DNA of 64,000 nt from Rhizobiaceae bacterium. Lineage in GTDB: Bacteria; Pseudomonadota; Alphaproteobacteria; Rhizobiales; Rhizobiaceae. The first letter of the stretch is position 1; each line of letters opens with the position of its first letter. Where the stretch lies: assembly GCA_029212415.1 (NCBI GenBank), contig JARGOF010000007.1:62001-126000 (forward strand), read 5' to 3'. The translations under genes were made by a program, and so were the position numbers. Below the pieces are notes generated by a model. The model saw only the letters and a program-made list of their open reading frames with translations, was not told where the DNA came from and did not search any database. Positions 27,349 to 35,552 of the stretch are shown piece after piece.

Positions 27349-28398
27349 TCAGCTGGCAAGCCATTCGTCGAAACGGGCCGAAACTTCATGCGGATCACCA
27401 CCCCAGTTGCTCATATCCTGCTCGAAGGCGAGCGGATAATTGGCAGGTGATGTCGGCATGCGGGACTTGGCACTATCCGGGACGAATTCGTTGGCCGCCG
27501 GGTTAAGTGCCCCGTATTTGGCCTGCGATGCGAAACCGGCAAGCGGTTTGGCCGAGGTTGCGAATTCAACGAACAGCTTCGCAGCTTCCATGTTCGGCGT
27601 ATCCTTTGCAACAACCCAGTAGGCCCGGTCGATTTCAGCCTGGTTCCAGGTCATGGCAACCGGCGCACCGGCATCTTCGGCTTCAAAGTAGCGGCCATGC
27701 CAGATGCCGATCATGTCAATCTCGCCGTCGCGCAGGATCTGGGTTGATTGTGCACCGGCCGTCCACCAGACGCGGATATGGTCCTTGATCTCATCAAGCT
27801 TGGCAAAGGCCCGCTCGATATCCAGCGGATAAAGATCTTCCATGGCAACGCCATCCGCCAGAAGCGCAATCGGCAGGACACGTGCTGCATAGCGCTGCAG
27901 CGAACGGCCACCGGGGAAGCGCTCGACATCCCAGAAATCCGCCCAGCTTTTCGGCGTTCCCTTGATCGTATCGGTGCGCCAGGCCATCACGGTTGCAAAG
28001 GCGTGGCTTGCAACGCCATTCTGGAACAGCCCACCTTCATAAGGGGCCTCGAGATCCTCGATGATGCCCGCCTCGTTGGCGCGAACAATATCGCCGCCAC
28101 CCAAAGTCGTCACGTCAAACTCGTAGACACCGGTCTTGACCTGGGCTGCCAGCTTGGCAAATGACACCGGTGAAACCGTGCGAATCTCAATTCCCGTTTC
28201 AGCCGTGAACGGATCAAAAAGATTGGCCTTGGCGGCCTCCAGCCATGGGCCGCCCCATGAATTGACATAGAGCACCTTGTCGTCGGCACGGGCCACATAG
28301 GGCATTGCCAGTGCGCCGGCAGCCAATGCTGCCGAACCTTGAAGAAATCGCCGGCGATTGGGTAGGATGAGACCGGACTTGAATTTTGGGTCTGTCAT
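27349..28398 (-). CDS. PotD-like extracellular solute-binding protein, Tat-exported
   Basis: 349 aa. The N-terminus holds a twin-arginine signal (RRRFLQG followed by a hydrophobic stretch ending in AYVARA-type cleavage context), so it is folded before export. The mature part begins with DDKVLYVNSWGG and matches the spermidine/putrescine-type binding proteins of the type 2 periplasmic fold, with W residues spaced as in PotD. It delivers the ligand to the permeases encoded downstream. The ligand may be a polyamine or a peptide-like amine, given the dipeptidase gene 12 bases upstream; the sequence alone does not decide. Confidence 0.92.
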   Translation of the reverse strand: MTDPKFKSGLILPNRRRFLQGSAALAAGALAMPYVARADDKVLYVNSWGGPWLEAAKANLFDPFTAETGIEIRTVSPVSFAKLAAQVKTGVYEFDVTTLGGGDIVRANEAGIIEDLEAPYEGGLFQNGVASHAFATVMAWRTDTIKGTPKSWADFWDVERFPGGRSLQRYAARVLPIALLADGVAMEDLYPLDIERAFAKLDEIKDHIRVWWTAGAQSTQILRDGEIDMIGIWHGRYFEAEDAGAPVAMTWNQAEIDRAYWVVAKDTPNMEAAKLFVEFATSAKPLAGFASQAKYGALNPAANEFVPDSAKSRMPTSPANYPLAFEQDMSNWGGDPHEVSARFDEWLAS

Positions 28399-28410
28399 TT
28401 TAATTCCCTC

Positions 28411-29388
28411 TTATGTTTCGGATTTGCGGAAAGTTGCCTCATAGAGACGCAGCCAGTTTTTGTGGGTTATCTTCGCGACCTCTTCTTCCGAGAAGCCCAC
28501 GCTTCGGAGGCCTTGTGGAATGACATTGATGTCTTCGACATTCGGGAACCATTCGGGAGGCGGTGCCTTGCCGGGGCGGGCTGCCGATGCAGCGCCATAA
28601 TCGACGCCGCGCGTCCAGCGGCCCTGCCGCATCCAGGCATAGTCAGGTGCGGTGAAATTGTGGCTGCGATCCGTACCGATCGCCACACTGTCAATACCGG
28701 CAATCTCCACCGTGCGCGCCACCATGGTGCACCAGGCTTCCAGCGTGGCACAATAGGCGTCACCGGTGATGTTGCGATAGGTGGCGCAGCCGATCACACC
28801 GCCGGTCTGACCAAGCGCCTTGAGCACATCATCAGTCTTGTTGCGCTTGTGGGCAAACAGGCTGTCGGCATTGGCATGTGTCACCGCGATGGGCTTGCCC
28901 GAAGCCTCGATTGCATCAAGCGTCGATTGATTTCCGACGTGGCTGCAATCGACCAGAATACCGGCGGCATTCATTTCACGAACCACTTCCTTGCCGAAGC
29001 GGGCAAGACCTGAATCTTCCGCCTCATAGCAACTGCCGGCAAGTTCGTTCTGATTGTTGTAGGTCAACTGGATAACGCGCACCCCCAGCTCGGCGAACAT
29101 CTCGACCAAGCGGATGCGTCCTTCCAGGAGATTGGCGTTCTGAAAGCCGAGAATGGCGGCAACCTTTCCCGCTTCATTGGCGCTGACAATATCAGCGGGC
29201 GTTTTGGCGATGGCTGCAATATCGGCGTTTTCACCGATGAGATCGCGCCAGGCGCCAAGACTGTCGAGGGATTCAAGCGCTCCTTCCCAAAAACCGCAGG
29301 TCACCACCACGCCGGCAACACCTGCCAGTTTGAGTGATTCAAATGATTTTCGGTCGAAATGTCCGCATTGCAGACCGTCTATGATCAT
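28411..29388 (-). CDS. Atypical peptidase M19 (membrane dipeptidase) family hydrolase
   Basis: 325 aa TIM-barrel metallohydrolase of the renal dipeptidase family. Recognised by QLTYNNQNELAGSCYE, DCSHVG, VTHANAD and the aspartate in GTDRSHNF. Two canonical metal ligands are altered: the N-terminal D-G-H-x-D is here DGLQCGHFD, and the bridging glutamate region G-x-E-G is GFQN. Cytoplasmic, as no signal peptide is present. The start overlaps the stop of the 231-aa gene by four bases. It probably hydrolyses the imported compound or an intermediate, perhaps a dipeptide-like or lactam-like substrate; whether it still binds two metals is uncertain. Confidence 0.85.
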   Translation of the reverse strand: MIIDGLQCGHFDRKSFESLKLAGVAGVVVTCGFWEGALESLDSLGAWRDLIGENADIAAIAKTPADIVSANEAGKVAAILGFQNANLLEGRIRLVEMFAELGVRVIQLTYNNQNELAGSCYEAEDSGLARFGKEVVREMNAAGILVDCSHVGNQSTLDAIEASGKPIAVTHANADSLFAHKRNKTDDVLKALGQTGGVIGCATYRNITGDAYCATLEAWCTMVARTVEIAGIDSVAIGTDRSHNFTAPDYAWMRQGRWTRGVDYGAASAARPGKAPPPEWFPNVEDINVIPQGLRSVGFSEEEVAKITHKNWLRLYEATFRKSET

Positions 29389-30080
29389 GATCGCGCCTCT
29401 TGTGATCCGTTGGATATCTTGCTGATGAATTGGAGGTCGGTGTCGTCATCATTGTCGACACGACCGATAATCTGCCCATCTTCGGTAACAATGATCGGGC
29501 CGGCATGCCGTCGTGAGACAGCCGATTCCGGTGTAAGCGCAGTCTTGGCAAGATCATAAATCCGCCACCACAGGTCTGCCGCTATCACGCAGCCCTCTGC
29601 CAGCACCGCGTCAAGGACCGGGTCAGCGGGCTTCCCGGCAGCGCTGGCGGACAGGATGGAACCATCCATGACAACCTCAAGGCCGACACGCCGGCCGAGA
29701 GCGGCAGCAATGGCAAGCTCGGCCGGATCCATGCAATTTGTGACTTTGATCGCTGCAGTTTTCCCGCTTTCCAGTGCCTCGTCGAGCAGGTCCAGAACAC
29801 TGGCGACAACAAACCATGCATGCTGTCCGCCAGCATCGAGCACCAGCTCCTGTGCCGCGCCGCCTGCCAGTGAGATCGCCGTCGGATCGGCTGGCAGCAG
29901 GGCTTCAAGCCGTTGTTCCAGCAGTGCAAAACCGCCCAGACCCATGGCTTCGGAATACATGATGACATCGCCAACCATCAGGGCAAAACCTTTTGGCAGA
30001 TTGGTCAGTGACAGGATGCGTTCGGACATCATGCGCATTTCGCGCGGCATGATCCGCAGGCTTTCACGGCAAGCAGTCAT
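29385..30080 (-). CDS. 231-aa protein of unknown family, coupled to the 571-aa gene
   Basis: The frame opens upstream at 30323 but the ATG at 30080 shares a base with the stop of the 571-aa gene (TGATG), indicating translational coupling, so this start is chosen. The sequence has a Rossmann-like alternation (KTAAIKVTNC, ALGRRVGLEVVMDGSIL) and two tryptophans in an ADLWWRIYDLAK segment. No signal peptide or membrane helix. I do not recognise the family. Its place between the 571-aa protein and the dipeptidase suggests an enzyme subunit of the same pathway. Confidence 0.8.
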   Translation of the reverse strand: MTACRESLRIMPREMRMMSERILSLTNLPKGFALMVGDVIMYSEAMGLGGFALLEQRLEALLPADPTAISLAGGAAQELVLDAGGQHAWFVVASVLDLLDEALESGKTAAIKVTNCMDPAELAIAAALGRRVGLEVVMDGSILSASAAGKPADPVLDAVLAEGCVIAADLWWRIYDLAKTALTPESAVSRRHAGPIIVTEDGQIIGRVDNDDDTDLQFISKISNGSQEARS

Positions 30081-31795
30081 CAATTGGGCTCCTGAGGATA
30101 GAACCAGCTGGCGCCGCGACCGGCACGAATATCGTTGGTGGTTGGAGCGCCATGGAACAGAACGCCACGCAGGTTGCGCTGCAGGTAATCGCGCGTCTTG
30201 TCGATACCGTGAATGGCGGAATTCATCAGCCGCACGAGTTGGATCGGAACAAAATCGGCCGCATTGATATTGGCCTGCGGCGTGTGAAAGTGCGTGCCGG
30301 CAAGGCTCTGAACGCGCGCGCACATCAGGCGGTGCTGTGGATATTTCAGCAGGAAGCGGGCGGTGGAAAGCCCCGGTTCTTCCAGTTCGATATCGTGCAG
30401 AAGCTGCTGGATGTCGCCCGGCATGTCGAGGCCAAGGTCACGGGCATGCGGAATCTCCGTGCGCTTGCCCCGGCGCGGCTCTTCGGCAGTTTCGGATTTG
30501 TACCAGACATAGGCATTGGCATCGGGTGCAGCCGTGTCAATCGACAAAGCCCATGCATAGTCTTTGGTGATCAGGGCCTTCAGCTCCGCAATCTTCATGC
30601 GCGCATCGACGTTTAACTCATCCGCGCCTTCAACCTGCTTTGTCATCCCGTCCGCCTCTTCAGCGACAAGTTCGACAATCAGCGAGAGGAACGCCTCATA
30701 GCCTTCCGGCTCAAAGTCCTGTTCCGCCTTGCGGGCCAGGGTGTCGAGCGGATAATCGCAGACTTCGCCGTCGATCGTTCCCGTGACGCGCAGTTCCTCA
30801 AGATAGGGAGTCAGTTTTTCGAGTTCATCAGCGATGATGCGCGATGACGCGAAGGTCTCATAGGACATCTGGTCTTGCCTTCTGAAGACAATGGCCCGCT
30901 GCACAAGCGTGATAAGCTCTGCAATACGCGGATCACCCGCCTCCAGCCTCAAGCCACAGGCCGATGCAATGGCCTTTTCACGCGACTCGATCCAGGCATT
31001 GATCAGGCGCGGGTGCTTCTGGATGAAGAAGATAAGGCCGAGTGCTGAGCCGTTGCCAACGCCGATATAGCGCCGGATTTCCGGTGCCAGGGCGACAGCC
31101 TTTTTGGACTTCAGCCTGGCCAGGTGATCAACGAGATCACAGGAAAACTCCCGCATCAGGTAGGCCAGCAGCATCTGGGCTTCGAGGACGCCGCCAAGCG
31201 CATGGTCATGGCCAAGCGAGGGAAAGGACCGCGTGCCGAAGGTGCCGTTGCCATCAAGGCCCGTATTGCGCATCAGGTAACCGACCTTGTTGATGTCGGA
31301 AACGAGCGGCTGGCGGCCATCTGCCAAGGCGTTCAGCGTAGCGTCGAACGCCCGCATGGAACGGTTGCAACGGCACCAGACCAGCGCATTGGCCGTCGCC
31401 CTGCCGCGATAAAGCAACGGCAGATTGCGACGCGCGCTGTCGATGTCTGCCTGTGTTGCCGGTCCCTCATTCAGCGTGCCCATCATGTCCCAGGCCCGGC
31501 CGATGATGCGGCCCGTGCGACCTTCACGTTCCGGTGCGAAGGAAAAGGCGATCAGGGAAAATTCCTGCTGCGGGGTCTTGATCGCATAGACCACGGTGCC
31601 CACAGCATCCGCGTCAACGTCGAAACGCTCGATACGAATATCCCATCTTTCGCGAATCATCTTGTTCATGATGGCGCGCGAACGGCTCAAGCGACTGGGT
31701 TGCATGGCGACAAGACGCGATGGCTTCATGAGCTCCTGCCAATTGCGGATCGCAGGCCGACCGTCATCGTCGCGTTGGTGAAGCGCACTAGTCAT
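30080..31795 (-). CDS. 571-aa protein of unknown family
   Basis: 571 aa, soluble, mostly helical, and without signal peptide. The start overlaps the IclR stop by eight bases. Features that stand out are a C-R-C-N-R cluster near residue 140, a G-N-G-S-A-L-G-L stretch near 248 and a histidine-containing H-F-H-T-P near 505; none lets me assign a fold. It is expressed with the 231-aa protein, an M19 hydrolase and a polyamine-type importer, so an enzyme acting on the imported compound is the simplest idea. The length and composition look like a real conserved gene, not a chance frame. Confidence 0.8.
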   Translation of the reverse strand: MTSALHQRDDDGRPAIRNWQELMKPSRLVAMQPSRLSRSRAIMNKMIRERWDIRIERFDVDADAVGTVVYAIKTPQQEFSLIAFSFAPEREGRTGRIIGRAWDMMGTLNEGPATQADIDSARRNLPLLYRGRATANALVWCRCNRSMRAFDATLNALADGRQPLVSDINKVGYLMRNTGLDGNGTFGTRSFPSLGHDHALGGVLEAQMLLAYLMREFSCDLVDHLARLKSKKAVALAPEIRRYIGVGNGSALGLIFFIQKHPRLINAWIESREKAIASACGLRLEAGDPRIAELITLVQRAIVFRRQDQMSYETFASSRIIADELEKLTPYLEELRVTGTIDGEVCDYPLDTLARKAEQDFEPEGYEAFLSLIVELVAEEADGMTKQVEGADELNVDARMKIAELKALITKDYAWALSIDTAAPDANAYVWYKSETAEEPRRGKRTEIPHARDLGLDMPGDIQQLLHDIELEEPGLSTARFLLKYPQHRLMCARVQSLAGTHFHTPQANINAADFVPIQLVRLMNSAIHGIDKTRDYLQRNLRGVLFHGAPTTNDIRAGRGASWFYPQEPN

Positions 31796-32558
31796 CGCTC
31801 AAGGGTTCTCCATGGAAAATACGAGTGATATCGGCCGCGGCGTTGACCACCGGCGCCTTGAGAAGATCGAGGTTGAACCGCATTTCCGGCGTAACCAGCG
31901 AAACGGTCGCGTGACAACGACCAAGTGAATCGAAGACGGGTGCGGCAATGCCTCTGACCCCGTTTTGGGTGTAGCCGCTGGAAACGGCATAGCCGTTGCG
32001 CCGGGCTGCCTCGAGGACATCCTCGGGCGGCAAGGGGAATTCTCCCTGGCGCAGGCGATCGAGGGTAACCTCATCGGCAAAGGCGACAAGCACCCGACCC
32101 GAAGCCGACCCATCAAGCGACAACATGGTTCCCAGTTTCTGATCGGCGCGCAGAAGACTGTCGGATTCAACGCGCGCAACAATGCAGGGAAGTCCGCGGT
32201 CAAGCACGGCAAGCGACGCGGTTTCCCTGGCTTGCGACACCAGGCGGGCGAGAGCCGGCTCGACCCGCATACCCAGATTGGCCTGCTCCAGGGCCGCTGC
32301 GGCCAGGCGCACGGCATACATGCTCAGGCGATAGCGTCCGTCTTCGTCCTGCTCCAGCAATCCGGCAGAGACAAGGGTAACAAGCCGCTGGAAAGCCGTG
32401 CCGCGTGACAGGCCCATTTCCTTGGCAACGTCCGAAAGACGCATCGGGCGCGACCGGTTGGAAAACAGCTCAATGATCTCCAGCGCCTTCAAAACCGTCG
32501 AGAGGGGGCGGACACCAGCTTCAAGCTTCTGTATTCTATTTGAAGACACTGTATTCAT
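31788..32558 (-). CDS. IclR-family transcriptional regulator
   Basis: 256 aa with an N-terminal winged helix-turn-helix (residues 18-80, LSDVAKEMGLSRGTAFQRLVTL) and a C-terminal IclR effector domain (from about 95, with SLAVLDRG and GVRGIAAPVFDS). First gene of the 24-32.6 kb operon, so it very likely controls the operon and itself. The start ATG lacks a Shine-Dalgarno sequence and sits inside a pair of operator-like palindromes. Its effector is probably the transported or processed compound. Confidence 0.92.
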   Translation of the reverse strand: MNTVSSNRIQKLEAGVRPLSTVLKALEIIELFSNRSRPMRLSDVAKEMGLSRGTAFQRLVTLVSAGLLEQDEDGRYRLSMYAVRLAAAALEQANLGMRVEPALARLVSQARETASLAVLDRGLPCIVARVESDSLLRADQKLGTMLSLDGSASGRVLVAFADEVTLDRLRQGEFPLPPEDVLEAARRNGYAVSSGYTQNGVRGIAAPVFDSLGRCHATVSLVTPEMRFNLDLLKAPVVNAAADITRIFHGEPLSDD

Positions 32559-32571
32559 ATTGAATATACTG
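32529..32571. promoter_or_regulatory. Two tandem operator-like palindromes over the IclR start codon
   Basis: GTATTC-N5-GAAGAC (32531-32547) and GTATTC-N5-GAATAT (32551-32567) are two imperfect copies of GTATTC-N5-GAATAC, each with one mismatch. Their starts are exactly 20 bp apart, two helical turns, which fits side-by-side binding of two dimers on one DNA face. The second copy covers the IclR start codon at 32556-32558 and the first lies in its first ten codons. Autoregulation by the IclR protein is the natural reading; the palindromes are seen, the binding is inferred. Confidence 0.5.
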
Positions 32572-33003
32572 GATAGGGAATTGATCTATGTCAAATGGAT
32601 TTTTGCGCTCCAATTCAACAAATTTTCTGCGCGCCCTTCCTTTGCTCATGAAATCAGTTGCTTAGCGCACGTCACACTTGTCTGTTTTTTTGAGCAGAGC
32701 GCATATTTGCGATCGACCCGCGCGGCCTGAAACAAACGAAGGAACGTCTGACAATATTTATTCATGTAATTTCAATGAGTTAACAAAGAAATTCAGAAGC
32801 ACACGGAAAAGATTGCCTGGCCAAAAATTGATACAATGCGCGTTTGGCTGCGAAAAAATCGGGGAAAAACCCATCTGCTCATAATTATTGACACGCGGGA
32901 TCAATGCAGTAATGCTGCGATGCAATGGCAGAAATGGCAGCCCCGCACAGGACTCAGGAAATGCCTGGGACACCGGTGCCCCATGACCTCAAGGAAGCAC
33001 ACT
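32559..33003. other. 445-bp divergent intergenic region
   Basis: Between the IclR gene and the ThDP-enzyme gene the DNA is clearly A+T-richer than the window average, with T-rich and A-rich runs (CTGTTTTTTTGAGC near 32690). No credible gene: a frame on the plus strand from 32836 is continuous with the ThDP enzyme but its first 56 codons have no family similarity, and a 71-codon minus-strand frame at 32758-32973 looks like chance. It must hold the promoters of both flanking genes, but I find no convincing -35/-10 pair. Confidence 0.55.
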
Positions 33004-34551
33004 ATGACGAAAAACGGAGCCGATCTTCTGGCGCAAACGCTTGCCGAAAACGGCATAGACACCTGTTTTGCCAATCCTGGCACAACAGAGATGCATCTCG
33101 TGGCAGCCTTTGGTCGCGAGACACGCATGACGACACATCTCTGCGTTTTCGAGGGCGTCGCCACCGGCGCAGCCGACGGCTTTGCACGCATGTCCGGACG
33201 GCCTGCGGTGACCTTGCTTCACCTCGGTCCGGGTCTCGCCAATGGTATGGCAAATCTGCACAACGCCAAAAAGGCGGCAACCCCGGTTGTCAATATTGTT
33301 GGCGAACACGCCACCCATCATCTTGGTCTGCAGGCACCACTGACGGCCGATATTGAGGGCATGGCGACCACGGTGAGCGAAAGCGTCATAACGGCAACAA
33401 GTGCCGATACCATCGGTGCTGATACGGCTGAACTCCTCAGTAACCTGACGGGTCCGGGTGCCGGCGTTGGCACGCTCGTCGTTCCAAATGACGTCGCCTG
33501 GACGACGACCGAAACATCCGCCCCCCGCATGCAGCACAAGCCAAAGCCGTTGCATGATCCGGCGATGGTCGGACCTGCTGCCAGAGCCCTGCAGGGCGGG
33601 CCCGGCAGCCTGCTGCTGCTCGGAGCCGCTTTCATAACGAAACGCTCTGCGGAACTTGCCCATGCGATCGAACAGAAAACCGGTTGTCTGGTCCTGACCG
33701 AAGCCGCTGTTGCCCGCATGGAACGCGGTGGCGGCATCCCACCGCTCAAACGCCTGCCCTTTCATGTTGATCCGGCGACCGACCTGCTGAAACAGGTTCG
33801 CGTCGCGGTGCTGGCAGGCGCACGCCCTCCGGTTGCATTTTTTGCCTATCCGGGCCGCGCCAGCGAATTGCTGCCGGATGAAACCGAAATTCTTGCCTTG
33901 AGCCCGCCGCTGGGCGAGCTGGAGGTGGCACTTGAAGCTCTGGCTTCCGAACTGGGCGCAAGGCCGGTCAAACATACTTCAGCAGATCTGCCCAACACTG
34001 ATCCGCAAGCACCGATTGCACCCGACACGCTGGGTGCGGCGGTCGCCCGGACCCTGCCGGAGCGGGCCATTGTCGTTGACGAATCGATCACCAACGGCGG
34101 CTTCCTGTTTACACTGTGCGGTGAGGGCACGAGCCACGACTGGCTCAACAACCGCGGTGGCTCGATTGGCTACTCCATGCCTGTCGCCATCGGTGCGGCA
34201 GTCGCCTGCCCCGATCGCAAGGTCCTTTGCATAACCGGTGACGGATCCGCCCTCTATACCCTGCAAAGCCTGTGGACCATGGCCCGCTCGAAGCTCGACG
34301 TGACCGTCGTCATTCTGGCCAATCGGTCCTACCGAATCCTGGCCAATGAAATGTCGAAGATCGGTGCGGGGACGCCTACCGACACGACCACGCCCCTGTT
34401 GAGCCTGGAGAATCCACAGCTTGACTGGGTCCAATTGGCCAACGGACACGGCGTCGACGCAGAACAGGTTTCCAACAGCGCCGAACTGGAGGCGGCCTTG
34501 CAGCGCGCATTCAGCAGAGGCGGCCCCCGGTTGATCGAGGCTGTGATGTGA
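33004..34551 (+). CDS. ThDP-dependent acetolactate synthase/benzoylformate decarboxylase-like enzyme
   Basis: 515 aa from the ATG at 33004, preceded by AAGGAAG; the frame reaches 32836 without support. The three domains of the POX/ALS fold are present: N-terminal pyrimidine-binding domain with the catalytic glutamate in VFEGVATGAADG, a degenerate central domain, and the C-terminal ThDP domain with GDGSALYTLQ ... ILANRSY, the GDG-N motif. It is shorter than biosynthetic acetolactate synthases (about 570) and lacks a small subunit neighbour, so a catabolic 2-keto acid decarboxylase or synthase is more likely. Followed by an XRE-cupin regulator. Confidence 0.88.
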   Translation: MTKNGADLLAQTLAENGIDTCFANPGTTEMHLVAAFGRETRMTTHLCVFEGVATGAADGFARMSGRPAVTLLHLGPGLANGMANLHNAKKAATPVVNIVGEHATHHLGLQAPLTADIEGMATTVSESVITATSADTIGADTAELLSNLTGPGAGVGTLVVPNDVAWTTTETSAPRMQHKPKPLHDPAMVGPAARALQGGPGSLLLLGAAFITKRSAELAHAIEQKTGCLVLTEAAVARMERGGGIPPLKRLPFHVDPATDLLKQVRVAVLAGARPPVAFFAYPGRASELLPDETEILALSPPLGELEVALEALASELGARPVKHTSADLPNTDPQAPIAPDTLGAAVARTLPERAIVVDESITNGGFLFTLCGEGTSHDWLNNRGGSIGYSMPVAIGAAVACPDRKVLCITGDGSALYTLQSLWTMARSKLDVTVVILANRSYRILANEMSKIGAGTPTDTTTPLLSLENPQLDWVQLANGHGVDAEQVSNSAELEAALQRAFSRGGPRLIEAVM

Positions 34552-34638
34552 CCGGCTTCAGGGCATGCCGGTTCACAGCCGTGGTCTGACGGTTTACCCT
34601 TTGCCCATTCCGATTTCCGCTCCTGGATCGACAAGACA

Positions 34639-35226
34639 ATGACTGACACGCATTTTGACATCGGCGCGCGACTACTGGCAATGCGCAAGGCCGCCGGGCT
34701 TTCCCAGCGGCAGCTCGCCAGCCAGGCGGGCGTTCCGCACGCACAAATCTCGATTATCGAACAAAACAAGTCGAGCCCGTCGGTTTCAAGCCTGCGCAAG
34801 ATACTCAGCGGCCTTTCCGTGACCATGGCGGATTTCTTCGAGAGCGAACGCGCCCATCCGGAAGGCCCGTTTTTCGGGCCCGACGACCTGCAGGATCTGA
34901 CATCAAGGCTTTCATCCACCAGCGCAACAGAGGCCAGCGGGCGCATGACCCTTCGCCAGATCGGCGATGCGCACAAACACAACCTGCAGATGTTGCATGA
35001 AGTCTATGAAAAGGGCGCCGACACCGGAGAAACCCGGCTGGAACATTTTTCCAATGAGGGTGGCTTCGTTCTGCAAGGTGCGTTGGAAGTCACCGTCGGC
35101 GATCAGTCCCGCGTCTTGATGCCGGGCGAATCATACCTCTTCGACAGCCGCATCCCGCACCGCTTCCGCAACGTCCATGACGGGCAGACCATTGTCGTAT
35201 CCGCCTGCACGCCGCCCTATCTGTAA
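34639..35226 (+). CDS. XRE-family regulator with C-terminal cupin domain
   Basis: 195 aa. Residues 8-65 are a lambda-repressor-like helix-turn-helix (LSQRQLASQAGVPHAQISIIEQ), and residues 110-190 a small cupin barrel (GFVLQGALEVTVGD, PHRFRN). This architecture is that of PuuR and related repressors of amine or amino-acid catabolism. It follows the ThDP enzyme by 87 bp in the same direction and may regulate it. The cupin would bind the effector. Confidence 0.9.
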   Translation: MTDTHFDIGARLLAMRKAAGLSQRQLASQAGVPHAQISIIEQNKSSPSVSSLRKILSGLSVTMADFFESERAHPEGPFFGPDDLQDLTSRLSSTSATEASGRMTLRQIGDAHKHNLQMLHEVYEKGADTGETRLEHFSNEGGFVLQGALEVTVGDQSRVLMPGESYLFDSRIPHRFRNVHDGQTIVVSACTPPYL

Positions 35227-35552
35227 CAATAGCATTGAGGCGTTACTGAACCACCTTCCGGCCAATGGCCAGGATTGCCTGCCGCCAAGGTAAGCGGAAA
35301 TCGCCAAGCGTCACCTGCAAACGCCAGGATGGATCCCGCAACCAGCTCCGCCTGGCCTGCCATGGACCGCACGGTAAACATCAAACCCTTCCCCTCGCCG
35401 GGCGACAATATCGCCAGTTGATGGACAATACGCCCCAGCCAATGGAGCTTGTCACCCAAATCGACATTGCCCGCTATCTCGGCGTCACACCTGTCGGTCT
35501 CAGCCGGATCAAAAAGCGCATAGCTGAAGCGAGACCGAAACCATGACCATCT
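35227..35552 (+). pseudogene. Probable remnant of a Crp/Fnr-family regulator (helix-turn-helix only)
   Basis: A plus-strand frame open from 35265 to 35546 ends in LVTQIDIARYLGVTPVGLSR followed by IKKRI, which matches the recognition helices of Crp/Fnr-type regulators. The 55 codons before it bear no likeness to the cyclic-nucleotide-binding barrel, and no other frame supplies one, so I read this as the stump of a decayed gene rather than an intact 93-aa protein. The rest of this 326-bp stretch holds nothing recognisable. Confidence 0.4.

Noticed and set aside
32836-33003. N-terminal extension of the ThDP enzyme
   Set aside because: The extra 56 codons bear no similarity to the family and the ATG at 33004 has a ribosome-binding site.
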